This document shows, piece by piece, positions 1 to 6,951 of a stretch of 9,514 nt of DNA (positions are counted from its first letter, which is position 1; each line of letters starts with the position of its first letter). This DNA is from JBDLID01 sp039715055. GTDB lineage: Bacteria; Desulfobacterota; Desulfobulbia; Desulfobulbales; Desulfocapsaceae. Both the position numbers and the translations under genes were made by a program. The stretch lies in the NCBI GenBank assembly GCA_039715055.1, contig JBDLID010000116.1:1-9514 (forward strand), written 5' to 3'. The notes under the pieces are model-generated. The model searched no databases. It was not told the origin of the DNA and was given only the letters and a program-made list of their open reading frames with translations.

Positions 1-506
1 GCGGCGTCCTCTTCCCCAGTTGTACGACCCTTCCTTTTATGGGCCAGGTAGTCCGAAAAAACAAGGACAAAGGCGGCAAAGCAGACCGGGCTGAGGGGGA
101 CAGAGGGCTGCTCAGGACTGACCGTGCCAAACGTCACCAGCCGCACAGTCCCCCCCTCCATGGTGACCACCGACTTTCGTCTCAGAAGAGCGCCGAGAAT
201 TTTTTCAGCTGAAAAGGAACGGCTCACCGGCAGATCGTGGAGAAAGGTTCTGGTTTCACAGTCACGGGGGACAATGGTGTGTGGATTCTTTTTAACCAGG
301 TATTTCAGGATAGTCCGGTAGGGCTCGGCCGGCTCACCGCAGATGAGCGAGTTGATATTCATCCGGGCCATGACATCCGTAAGAATCGGCACCAATGGAT
401 CGGAACGATTCCAGACGACCTCATCGTCGAAGCCGCAGACCAGGGGCGCATCGCATAACCCGGCCGACTGCAGCTTTTCTGCGTATTTTTTTACCAGTCG
501 TTCCAC
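1..506 (-). CDS. AOR-coupled conserved protein of unknown function, 3' end outside the window
   Basis: I read an open frame from a GTG at 504-506 leftward to the window edge: 168 codons without a stop, so the C-terminus is missing. The GTG is the first usable start in this frame, because an in-frame TGA lies a few codons upstream. It sits inside the last codons of the AOR gene (16-base overlap), which points to translational coupling and a shared transcript. The visible protein starts VERLVKKYAEKLQ and contains the blocks NINSLICGEPAEPYRTIL, DCETRTFLHDLPVSRSFSAE and VRLVTFGTVSPEQPSVPLS, then a hydrophobic FAAFVLVFSDYLAH stretch. It has no signal peptide. The block with a turn, a T-x-G and an SPEQ segment faintly resembles the C-terminal half of class II aldolase/adducin domains, but I see no clear metal-binding histidines and do not assign that function. 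Its place after AOR suggests a role linked to that enzyme's aldehyde or carboxylate chemistry; this is inference only. Confidence 0.75.
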   Translation of the reverse strand, partial: MERLVKKYAEKLQSAGLCDAPLVCGFDDEVVWNRSDPLVPILTDVMARMNINSLICGEPAEPYRTILKYLVKKNPHTIVPRDCETRTFLHDLPVSRSFSAEKILGALLRRKSVVTMEGGTVRLVTFGTVSPEQPSVPLSPVCFAAFVLVFSDYLAHKRKGRTTGEEDA

Positions 507-2275
507 GTCAATCCCAACTCTTCAGCCTTTTGCCGGTTTGGCCTGCCCTCTTCGTCAAGGCCGCGGATGCGGTAGTAGCGAAGGCGCGCCTCCTCAAACT
601 CTTCACGGTCAAGCGGGCTGATCTCAATACCGTTGCCGGAGCTGCCGCTCTCCTCAAAAAATCGGCCGGGCAGATCATCATCACCTGCGTCAAAGCCGTT
701 GGCAAAATTCATCAACCTCTCCTGGTAATAGATGCGCTCTCCGATTTTCAACAGCTCCTGAGCGGTCATTGCAATACCGGTTACCCCGCTAAATGCCCTT
801 GCAAACTCCTCAAGTCCCGCTGCAAAGAAGATAAACTTGCAGCCGGTGAGTGAGTCGATGATACCGTTCTGGTCTTCACCGATTTTGATGATTCGCGCCT
901 TGCCGCTGAAGGTGAAGCGATCGGTGGCCACCGGCTTGCGCAGAATCTCATGGCTGATCGGATAGGCCCGCAGGTGGCAGCCTCCACGGGTGGACATCGC
1001 ATAGGCCAGTGACATCCCGTAAGCCCCCCGCGGATCGTAGGCAGGCAGCTCAAGCCCCTTGACGCTCATGGATTTTTCTTTATGGCCCTGTGCAGCTCCG
1101 TAGGCCGCCGAGCCCTTTCCCAACTCACGACCCAGCTCGGTCGAGCCGGTGCCGATCTCCTCAAGGAGGCGCAGCAGGTCTCCGGAGATATCCGTTATTG
1201 AGTGCAGCTCCCGGTAGCAGGCAAGGGTCGCACCGGCAGAAATGGTGTCCATGCCGAGACGGTTGCAGATGCCGTTGGCCTCCATCACCTTGTCCATATC
1301 GGTGTTGCCGATGAGAGCGGTGAAATGCGACATGGTCTCGAACTCAGGCATGGCCGCCCCTTCCCTGCCGCCGCTGCGGGCCACCTTTTTACAGCGGATA
1401 TGACAGCCCATGCAGCCGTATTTGCCGGGATCATAACACCTCTTAAAGCCATTGGCGTTGAATTCAGATGCCCGCTCAAAATGAGTTTTTTGAAAATTAT
1501 CAGTGGGCATCATTCGCCTTGAATCCATCAGGTCGTAGATCGATCCGGTACCGAAACAGGAAAAACCGTGTTTGCCCATGAGAACGGGGGAACTGTTGGT
1601 GAGGCGCAGGATCTCTTCCCGGGCACCAAGCAGTTCCTCCCTGTCGGCCACTGGCACCTTGCCGGACCCTGAGACAGTGAGATATTTCACATTTTTGACA
1701 CCGAAACAGCTGCCGATGCCCATCCTGCCGGCACTGTGATGGCGATCCACCTGGAGGGAAGCAAAGGCAACCCCATTCTCCGCTGCAGGGCCGATCACAG
1801 CAACGGAGCTGCTGCCGTCAGAAAATCTGTCAAAGACTTGCTCCGCCTCAAGACCCCACAGACTTTGCGCGTCTACGATCCGAATATCATCATTATCGAT
1901 CTCAATCCCGCACGGTGAGGACGCCTGTCCGGTCAAAATAATACCATCCCAGCCGGCCCTTTTGAGCTGGAAACCCAGACGACCGCCAACGGAAGTGTCC
2001 CCAACGGTTCCGGTGAGCGGTGAACGGGACATGACAGTGGAACGACCGGAAGTGGGTGCGGCTGTTCCCACCAGCGGACCGGTAAAAAGCAGGACAACCA
2101 TGTCGGGATGGTCCCAGCTTTTTGTGATGTGGGGGCGGAGAAAATAACCGGCCAGACCTTTACCGCCGATGAATTTGTGGTACAGTTCAGAAGACGGTCT
2201 CAGGATCTCAACCTCCCGGGAGGTGAGATTAACCCTGGCAATCTTTCCGGTCCAACCGTATTGTGATGAGGCCAT
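491..2275 (-). CDS. aor: Tungsten-type aldehyde:ferredoxin oxidoreductase
   Basis: This enzyme oxidises aldehydes to carboxylic acids (or the reverse) in the cytoplasm, using a bis-pterin tungsten (or molybdenum) cofactor, one [4Fe-4S] cluster and ferredoxin. From the ATG at 2273-2275 the product is 594 residues, the usual family length. With that numbering the cluster cysteines fall at C288, C291 and C295 (GCMGCHIRC), with the distal one at C479 (LTGCKF). The first three match the numbering I recall for Pyrococcus furiosus AOR, and E313 in PEFET also matches, which supports this start. The DPRGAYGMSLAYAMSTRGGCH block carries H434, the counterpart of the active-site histidine. The N-terminal GWTGKIARVNLTS opening and the SGRSTVMSRSPLTGTVGDTS segment are typical of the pterin-binding domain. 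A longer frame from a GTG at 2318-2320 exists, but its extra 15 residues are encoded by repeat DNA. The substrate cannot be told from sequence. The downstream GTG gene overlaps its end. Family assignment is very secure; tungsten versus molybdenum is not decided here. Confidence 0.96.
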   Translation of the reverse strand: MASSQYGWTGKIARVNLTSREVEILRPSSELYHKFIGGKGLAGYFLRPHITKSWDHPDMVVLLFTGPLVGTAAPTSGRSTVMSRSPLTGTVGDTSVGGRLGFQLKRAGWDGIILTGQASSPCGIEIDNDDIRIVDAQSLWGLEAEQVFDRFSDGSSSVAVIGPAAENGVAFASLQVDRHHSAGRMGIGSCFGVKNVKYLTVSGSGKVPVADREELLGAREEILRLTNSSPVLMGKHGFSCFGTGSIYDLMDSRRMMPTDNFQKTHFERASEFNANGFKRCYDPGKYGCMGCHIRCKKVARSGGREGAAMPEFETMSHFTALIGNTDMDKVMEANGICNRLGMDTISAGATLACYRELHSITDISGDLLRLLEEIGTGSTELGRELGKGSAAYGAAQGHKEKSMSVKGLELPAYDPRGAYGMSLAYAMSTRGGCHLRAYPISHEILRKPVATDRFTFSGKARIIKIGEDQNGIIDSLTGCKFIFFAAGLEEFARAFSGVTGIAMTAQELLKIGERIYYQERLMNFANGFDAGDDDLPGRFFEESGSSGNGIEISPLDREEFEEARLRYYRIRGLDEEGRPNRQKAEELGLTWNDW

Positions 2276-2390
2276 GATCCAACACCAATGGTAAAACGGT
2301 AGGTAACTGTTCAGCAGCACCCATATTGTGGACGATCAGGCCGCCTCGAGTAGCACAAGTACGCTTCGTCAGCCTGCTTGACCACACTGC

Positions 2391-2428
2391 GGGCCCTGCT
2401 AAACAGTTACAGCTCCCTGCTTAGGGAC
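2391..2428 (+). repeat. Direct repeat, copy 1 (38 bases)
   Basis: This copy begins GGGCCCTGCTAAACAGTTAC and ends in a TCCCT-GCTT-AGGGA hairpin at 2414-2427. It matches the copy at 2624-2661 at 34 of 38 positions, counted by eye. Sixteen bases after it, a CTGAATAGTTACA word (2444-2456) follows, and copy 2 has a near-identical word (CTGAATAATTACA) shortly after its end. The repeated unit therefore probably extends to about 65 bases with a diverged middle. A CAGCTT-A-AAGCTG inverted repeat lies between (2434-2446). Confidence 0.8.
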
Positions 2429-2446
2429 GAATCCAGCTTAAAGCTG

Positions 2447-2619
2447 AATAGTTACAACGGTAGTAACAGAGAGGATACTCGCCTCTCCTAACCCGGATAT
2501 TTTATCAATAATGACTTGATGCAGGCTTCTTTTACTGAAATATCCAGCCAGAAGGCAGGGTAATCCATTTCACCCCGATGGTGAAGCAGGTTTTGATTTA
2601 AGAGCCCCGTAACTATTCA
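2447..2619. repeat. Inverted pair TGAATAGTTAC / GTAACTATTCA, possible relic of a small MITE-like element
   Basis: TGAATAGTTAC near 2447-2457 and its exact reverse complement GTAACTATTCA near 2609-2619 enclose about 150 bases with no coding frame. A further diverged copy, TGAATAATTAC, lies at 2666-2676. An inverted relative of the CTGCTGAACTGTTAC word lies at 2303-2317, inside the putative N-terminal extension of the AOR frame. Several words in both orientations around non-coding DNA resemble nested or decayed ends of a non-autonomous transposable element, but no target-site duplication could be identified by eye, so the mobile-element reading is tentative. Confidence 0.45.
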
Positions 2620-2623
2620 CTGA

Positions 2624-2661
2624 GGGCCCTGCTGAACTGTTACAGTTCCCTGCTTAGAGAC
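2624..2661 (+). repeat. Direct repeat, copy 2 (38 bases)
   Basis: This is the second copy of the 38-base unit, beginning GGGCCCTGCTGAACTGTTAC. It contains a perfect AACTG-TTA-CAGTT inverted repeat (2635-2647) that copy 1 lacks. The hairpin of copy 1 is weakened here by a G-to-A change. CTGAATAATTACA follows at 2665-2677. The plus-strand membrane-protein gene starts less than 40 bases downstream, so this copy lies in that gene's 5' leader or promoter. Confidence 0.8.
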
Positions 2662-2695
2662 ACACTGAATAATTACAGAGCCCTTGCATACAACG

Positions 2696-3145
2696 ATGAA
2701 CAGTTCCACAGAAAACAACTCTGTCAATCAAAAGGTCCGCCGCCCCCTCCAGACCACCACCCTGCTTGCGGCAGGCCTCACACTCTTTTTTACGGCCCTC
2801 AGAATCAAACAGTTATGGACTGTTTCGCCACCCGCTCTCCAGGCCATTTTGCCACTCATCCCGCCGCTTCTCCTCTGCCTGTTGACGCTCCTGCTCCATT
2901 ACAGGATAACGAAGAAACTCTCGCCACGGGTGATCACCGAGTTTTGTCTTTTAATGGCTTTTTATCTCTTTCTTGTCCTGGCTGGACTGATCGATTACTA
3001 CTCGCACCTGCTCTATCAACTGCCCAGCGGAATCCATATCGCCGAGTCAGCACTCCTGGCTGTGAACCTTGTTCTCCCCATTTTTTTCTTCAGAGTGGCC
3101 AGAGCGTTTTTGCTGCAGGTGACCTTTCAAGTGAGCAGGGACTGA
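2696..3145 (+). CDS. Small multi-spanning membrane protein, unknown function
   Basis: The product is 149 residues from the ATG at 2696; a TTG at 2684 would add four residues (MHTT). I do not recognise the family. After a short polar N-terminus with basic residues (QKVRRP) there are four hydrophobic stretches, at roughly residues 23-40, 47-69, 79-102 and 113-142. They include ALQAILPLIPPLLLCLLTLL and EFCLLMAFYLFLVLAGLIDYY, so it is very probably an inner-membrane protein. No catalytic motif is visible. The ribosome-binding site is weak (no clear GGAGG before either start), and the start lies just past a repeat copy, so the true start is uncertain. The stop codon is one base from the stop of the convergent barrel gene, so the two transcripts very likely overlap in antisense. 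Coding potential rests on length, hydropathy and the absence of a better gene in the interval. Confidence 0.6.
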   Translation: MNSSTENNSVNQKVRRPLQTTTLLAAGLTLFFTALRIKQLWTVSPPALQAILPLIPPLLLCLLTLLLHYRITKKLSPRVITEFCLLMAFYLFLVLAGLIDYYSHLLYQLPSGIHIAESALLAVNLVLPIFFFRVARAFLLQVTFQVSRD

Positions 3146-3146
3146 A

Positions 3147-5618
3147 TCAGAGCGATTTTTCTATCTTGAAATAGAGCTCACGGTCGGTGAAATCACCTTC
3201 ATCGATGTCTGATTCATGGTCGTAGCCTCCTTTAAATCCGAAAAGGACCTTCCATGATTCCACCGGCTCACAGATGAGGGTATACTCAAATACCCGCTCA
3301 AGTTCTCTTTCCAGTTCATCACTGATCCAGCGCCCGCTATCCCGTTTGGTCAAATTGTCCAGGTAGAGGAATCGATGACTGAACCGTTGACTGTTTTTGA
3401 AAAGGACTGAAAATGACAGAAACTGTTCTGTATAGAGGGTCTCATCATCAAGCAGATAATCCCGGAACTCTCCCCCTGCCGTTAACTCCAGCGGTCCGAC
3501 CCGATAAATCAGCCTCGGTTTGAGCTCAACCATGTACCCCAGTACCATGTTGGTTGCGTCCGCTACATCACCCAGCCGACCGTCAAAATGAAATTTCCAG
3601 TCGCGCCGGGGGCTGGTCTCAAAAAACCACTGCACATAACGCTCATCAAAAAGAGGAGCATTATCACCTGTGTCCAGTGTTGCCTGGTCGACCCGATTCA
3701 CCGCCCTTTCCTGGTAGCGATAGCCCACCCGAAAAATAGACTGATATGTTCCGCGAAACTCAAGCCAGGCGCTGACGGAATTCTCAAGCAGGTCATCATA
3801 CTCATACGAACGCATGTATTTGCCAAGAATATAGCTGCGGATTCTTGAATTTCCCTGGCCATCATCAAGGGGTGTTTTTAAATACCACTTCTTACCGTAG
3901 GCATAATACAGCGCACGCTTGTCAATCCCTTTAAGATAACCGAGATCCGCCCGATAACCGGGTGAACTCTGTTCGTAGCCGAGCCAGTAGAGGGACTTGG
4001 GACCATCGTGCTTATAGCGTGCCTGTACAGCATGGCCGTCAAAACGATCACCGTAGTCGACCCTCAAAACCTGGGCATTAACCGAACAGTCTCCCAATGG
4101 ACAGGGATCCTCCGGGATTTCATCCACACAGCCTGCCTCGCCGCACATATCTTCGGCAAACTTCTTCGGATACTTGGAGTCCGAGTACGACAGATGGTAA
4201 CGAAAGGCGTCGTCGGGCCCGAAGTTCAATAACCCGCTGTAGTTAAGGGTCGCATTGTGATAGATGTCATTGACCCTGAGGGTTCCAGTGATATCGGAGG
4301 CGCGGTTGGCGTGAGTCTGCCGGTAACGAAAGGCTCCGGAGTAACTGGAGTCCAGCAGCTCTGTTGTGTCTGAGCCAAGGTTATCAGGAATAATCACCTG
4401 GGTCTGCCGGTCATCAGAGGCAAAGGCGCTGAACGCGTTGACGCCGCTATCGGCAACAAATGAAAGCCCCAGGCGCGGATTGACAATGTTGCGGGTATAG
4501 ACAACAGGGATCAGGCTCGAGTAGTACTCGGTGACCGATCGAAAAAATTGTCTTTTTTCCGGCTGAAAAACGGAAAAGGGGTTGTTGATGGACTGCCTGG
4601 CGATGTCTGCTTCGACATCCGTATAATTGGGATTGATGGTGGCTGAAAGTGACGTGGAGGTTGAAAACTGATACTCCGCATCAAAACCAAGGGAGTTCTC
4701 ATCCTGGTCCTTCACCTGCTCGAAATGACCACCAATCCCCCGCTCCTCATTAAAGTAATAGATGTAGTGGGGTGTCACTGACAGTTTGTCAGGCAAAAAA
4801 TTATCTTTCTCCCCATCCTGTTCTTCAGTCTCCAGGGAGGAAAGGATACCGGCAACATTATCGACACCCTCGATGGGCCGTTTAAAGAAGAAAAATGTAC
4901 CCAGGAGCTGAAAGAGGTTTCGGGGATAACACCTCTTGAGGATAACCAGTCCCCGGCTGTTTTTGTCAAGATCACGATCCGGAACATGGAGGGATGAAGC
5001 CGGAATGGCCATTTCCACGGTGTAGCCGAAGTCTGTCCTCTGAGCCTTCCCTGTCCATTCGGCATCCCAGTCATAGATATAGCGATCACTGATCGTATCC
5101 TGGATCAGGTCTGAGAGTGTCCCGTCCGGATTGACCCTGAACTCGAACTTACGAGCCATGGCCCCGGATGGATCAATGATAATCGAGACATAGTCATCGT
5201 ATTTGGTGGCATCGCGCTCCCGCAGTGCCGACCTGATCTTTTCCGGGTTCGGATCATGGGCGATAAATGCTACATAAAGATGGGTTTTTGTGGCCGCCAC
5301 CAACGCTTCAGTCTTCACTCCTGCGGGCTTCAACCTTTCAGGGAACAGTTCAATGCCGATATCAAACGATCTGGCCTGGTCCCAGAACTTCTCGTCGACA
5401 TGTCCATCTATGACCGGCTTGCCGGAAACGGCAGTGATGGTAATTGTTTCGACTTTCATCTCAACGGACTCAGGAACAGATTCCGCACTTATACCGGCAT
5501 CAATCTCCGGCTCCATCTCCATACTGTCAGCGCCCAGAGCCCGGCCGTCAAACAATAGGAAAAAACAGAAAAACAACCAAAGCCACGGGGGTCTGCAAAA
5601 CTGTTGAAATCTGTTCAT
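3147..5618 (-). CDS. Exported protein with family-9-type carbohydrate-binding domain and DUF5916-type outer-membrane barrel
   Basis: The 823-residue product begins with a signal peptide: charged MNRFQQFCR, a hydrophobic core WLWLFFCFFLLF, and probable cleavage near GRALGAD at about residue 30. An acidic linker to about residue 55 follows. Residues 60-240 look like a family-9 (CBM9-like) carbohydrate-binding module (GKPVIDGHVDEKFWDQA, THLYVAFIAHDPNPEKI, DDYVSIIIDPSG, GYTVEMAIPASSL). The remainder is rich in alternating aromatic strands and is typical of DUF5916 proteins, which are thought to form an outer-membrane beta-barrel. The C-terminus LYFKIEKSL ends in Leu rather than the usual Phe. An acidic insert at residues 492-511 carries four cysteines in the spacing C-x4-C-x8-C-x4-C. 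No enzyme active site is visible; binding or translocation of a glycan or organic substrate is the usual guess for the family. It is not in an operon: its neighbours are convergent on one side and divergent on the other. Confidence 0.88.
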   Translation of the reverse strand: MNRFQQFCRPPWLWLFFCFFLLFDGRALGADSMEMEPEIDAGISAESVPESVEMKVETITITAVSGKPVIDGHVDEKFWDQARSFDIGIELFPERLKPAGVKTEALVAATKTHLYVAFIAHDPNPEKIRSALRERDATKYDDYVSIIIDPSGAMARKFEFRVNPDGTLSDLIQDTISDRYIYDWDAEWTGKAQRTDFGYTVEMAIPASSLHVPDRDLDKNSRGLVILKRCYPRNLFQLLGTFFFFKRPIEGVDNVAGILSSLETEEQDGEKDNFLPDKLSVTPHYIYYFNEERGIGGHFEQVKDQDENSLGFDAEYQFSTSTSLSATINPNYTDVEADIARQSINNPFSVFQPEKRQFFRSVTEYYSSLIPVVYTRNIVNPRLGLSFVADSGVNAFSAFASDDRQTQVIIPDNLGSDTTELLDSSYSGAFRYRQTHANRASDITGTLRVNDIYHNATLNYSGLLNFGPDDAFRYHLSYSDSKYPKKFAEDMCGEAGCVDEIPEDPCPLGDCSVNAQVLRVDYGDRFDGHAVQARYKHDGPKSLYWLGYEQSSPGYRADLGYLKGIDKRALYYAYGKKWYLKTPLDDGQGNSRIRSYILGKYMRSYEYDDLLENSVSAWLEFRGTYQSIFRVGYRYQERAVNRVDQATLDTGDNAPLFDERYVQWFFETSPRRDWKFHFDGRLGDVADATNMVLGYMVELKPRLIYRVGPLELTAGGEFRDYLLDDETLYTEQFLSFSVLFKNSQRFSHRFLYLDNLTKRDSGRWISDELERELERVFEYTLICEPVESWKVLFGFKGGYDHESDIDEGDFTDRELYFKIEKSL

Positions 5619-5834
5619 TTGGCTTTACCAATGGATGATAATAAACTCAAATTGCGATAACCGTTGATGGGGGCTATCACTTTCTTTAACACTGTCAGAA
5701 ATGATGCATTAAAAGCAATCTCACCTGATACTATTTATCATTACATGGAAAGGCTGCTCTCATCAACATGTTATTCAAAGATTATTTGTGCCCGATGGTG
5801 TAGAATGCCAGGATGAATCAAACGGGAAAGCAAC
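5619..5834. promoter_or_regulatory. Divergent intergenic region between the barrel gene and the PqqD operon
   Basis: This 216-base AT-rich gap must hold the promoters for both flanking genes. On the plus strand a TAGAAT at 5801-5806 is a candidate -10 box about 30 bases before the PqqD start, but no good -35 lies at the right distance. GGGAAAG at 5824-5830 is a modest ribosome-binding site for the ATG at 5835. On the minus strand no clear ribosome-binding site precedes the barrel gene. I saw no strong palindromic operator. Confidence 0.3.
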
Positions 5835-6116
5835 ATGAATGACTCCGCAAAACCAGTGGTTAACCAGGAATATGTTGTTGAGCAATTTGATGATGAAATG
5901 CTCCTCTACTCCAAAACCGCTACCAGAGCCGTATATCTTAATGAAACCGCCCATGCGGTGTGGCTTCTCTGCGGTGCGGGTTTATCGGTCGGACAGATCA
6001 TTGAGCATCTGGAACAGATCTACCCGGAGCAGAAAGATCAGATCAGCGATGATGTCCACACCACTCTGGAAATGTTTGCCGTAAACCATGTCATTGAGCT
6101 GATTGATGGCAAGTAA
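5835..6116 (+). CDS. PqqD-family protein of an HprK-related cassette
   Basis: The 93-residue product has the size and pattern of PqqD-like proteins: an N-terminal strand region (EYVVEQFDDEMLLYSKTATRA), the signature VYLNETAHAVWLLCGAG, then helices SVGQIIEHLEQIYPE and ISDDVHTTLEMFAVNHVIEL. In PQQ and RiPP pathways PqqD proteins bind a precursor peptide and present it to a radical SAM enzyme; neither a precursor nor a radical SAM gene is visible here. The gene opens a three-gene operon, and its last 11 bases overlap the next start. This matches a recurrent arrangement of PqqD-like, HprK-related kinase and putative nucleotidyltransferase genes (TIGRFAM calls similar sets the HPr-rel-A system, from memory). 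In such a set it may act as an adaptor that recruits a substrate for the kinase-like protein; this is inference. Cytoplasmic, with no signal peptide. Confidence 0.88.
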   Translation: MNDSAKPVVNQEYVVEQFDDEMLLYSKTATRAVYLNETAHAVWLLCGAGLSVGQIIEHLEQIYPEQKDQISDDVHTTLEMFAVNHVIELIDGK

Positions 6117-6951
6117 GGCAACATCCTTTTCCACCGGCTTTGGCGACCAATCCTTTGAAATCATATCCAGTGGCCGGCACCGCTTAGATCTGGCCGGATT
6201 TCTTTTTGGCGATTTTCCGGGAACCACATCCTCTGAACAGCCCAGACGGTATGAGATCGTTGCGTTCGGAAAACAGCCTATGCTGTCTCTCTGGAACGAT
6301 GAAAAAATACTCTACTACGGCCAGTCATACTACCAACTGGCCTACACGTTGATGAATGAGGTTATCTTTCACTGCATCAACAGTCATGACAAACACCATG
6401 CGCTGCATGCCGGCTGTGTCCATAACGGCAACAGCTGTTTCCTGCTGCCGGGTAAAAGCGGCTCCGGCAAATCAAGCCTCACCGGTTGGCTCATCGCCAA
6501 TGGCTACGGCTACCTCACCGACGAGCTGGCTTTTCTCTCCGCAGACGGGCAAATCCACCCCCTGCCCCGACCCATCAGCCTGAAAGTCAACAGCTCCCAT
6601 CCTGCCTGGCCCGCTGCCGCAACCCAGGCAGACGGGATTATCTCCGACACAACAGGAGCCATGATTCCGCACCGACTGCTGAATCCCGCCTACGAGGCCT
6701 GTGAGCCGCGCGTCACCCATATTATCTTCCCGAAATTCAAAGCCGGCGCCGAATCAGAGCTGACGGAACTCTCACCGGCAAAGAGCAGCCTCCGCCTCCT
6801 GGAGTCCCACGTCAATGCCAGAAACCTGGACGGCCACGGCATAGCCGAGCTCTCAAATATTGTCAGGCAGTGCCAATCATTCAGCCTGGTCTACTCAAGC
6901 TTTGAGGAGTTGAGAGATATCTTTCTCACACCTTCCGGCCAGCTTCAATGA
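6106..6951 (+). CDS. HPr-kinase-related P-loop protein
   Basis: The product is 281 residues from the ATG at 6106 (a TTG directly before it could add one). The C-terminal two thirds resemble the catalytic domain of HPr kinase/phosphorylase. HALHAGCV around residue 100 leads into a Walker A motif GKSGSGKS at residues 116-123, with the lysine at 122. YLTDELAFL follows, with acidic residues D139 and E140 in the Walker B-like position. The regulatory N-terminal domain of true HprK is replaced by about 95 residues of a different sequence, and I cannot find the HPr-binding signature loop. It is therefore unlikely to act on HPr in carbon catabolite control. Family members of this kind are called HprK-related kinases; their phosphate acceptor is unknown. 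The start lies inside the PqqD gene, and the stop overlaps the next start (ATGA), so expression of the three proteins should be coupled. Cytoplasmic. Confidence 0.87.
   Translation: MASKATSFSTGFGDQSFEIISSGRHRLDLAGFLFGDFPGTTSSEQPRRYEIVAFGKQPMLSLWNDEKILYYGQSYYQLAYTLMNEVIFHCINSHDKHHALHAGCVHNGNSCFLLPGKSGSGKSSLTGWLIANGYGYLTDELAFLSADGQIHPLPRPISLKVNSSHPAWPAAATQADGIISDTTGAMIPHRLLNPAYEACEPRVTHIIFPKFKAGAESELTELSPAKSSLRLLESHVNARNLDGHGIAELSNIVRQCQSFSLVYSSFEELRDIFLTPSGQLQ

Larger units (their letters stand above)
2321..2683. other. Gene-free region carrying a cluster of short repeats
   Basis: I see no convincing coding frame or RNA gene in this stretch. It contains two direct copies of a 38-base unit and several direct or inverted copies of CTGAATAGTTAC-like and CTGCTGAACAGTTAC-like words, listed separately. 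Between 2460 and 2605 the sequence looks unique. The region must contain the AOR promoter (minus strand) and that of the small membrane-protein gene (plus strand), but no strong consensus promoter stands out. Confidence 0.6.

Noticed and set aside
395..853. A 152-codon plus-strand frame opposite the AOR gene
   Set aside because: It is antisense to the well-conserved AOR C-terminal domain and is explained by that gene's codon bias.
2391..2677. CRISPR array
   Set aside because: Only two direct copies about 230 bases apart, with unrelated spacing and inverted copies of the words; no repeat-spacer periodicity and no cas gene.
2815..3174. A 119-codon plus-strand frame overlapping the small membrane protein gene
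   Set aside because: Its composition looks like an out-of-frame reading (Pro/Cys/Leu-rich, no coherent pattern), and the other frame gives a regular membrane protein.
5745..5816. A 23-codon plus-strand frame with three cysteines upstream of the PqqD gene, a tempting RiPP precursor candidate
   Set aside because: It lacks a ribosome-binding site, has no leader/core pattern, lies where the promoter should be, and short frames of this kind are expected by chance.
5835..6116. True pqqD of a PQQ biosynthesis operon
   Set aside because: No pqqA, B, C or E homologue is adjacent; the neighbours are a kinase-like and a nucleotidyltransferase-like gene instead.
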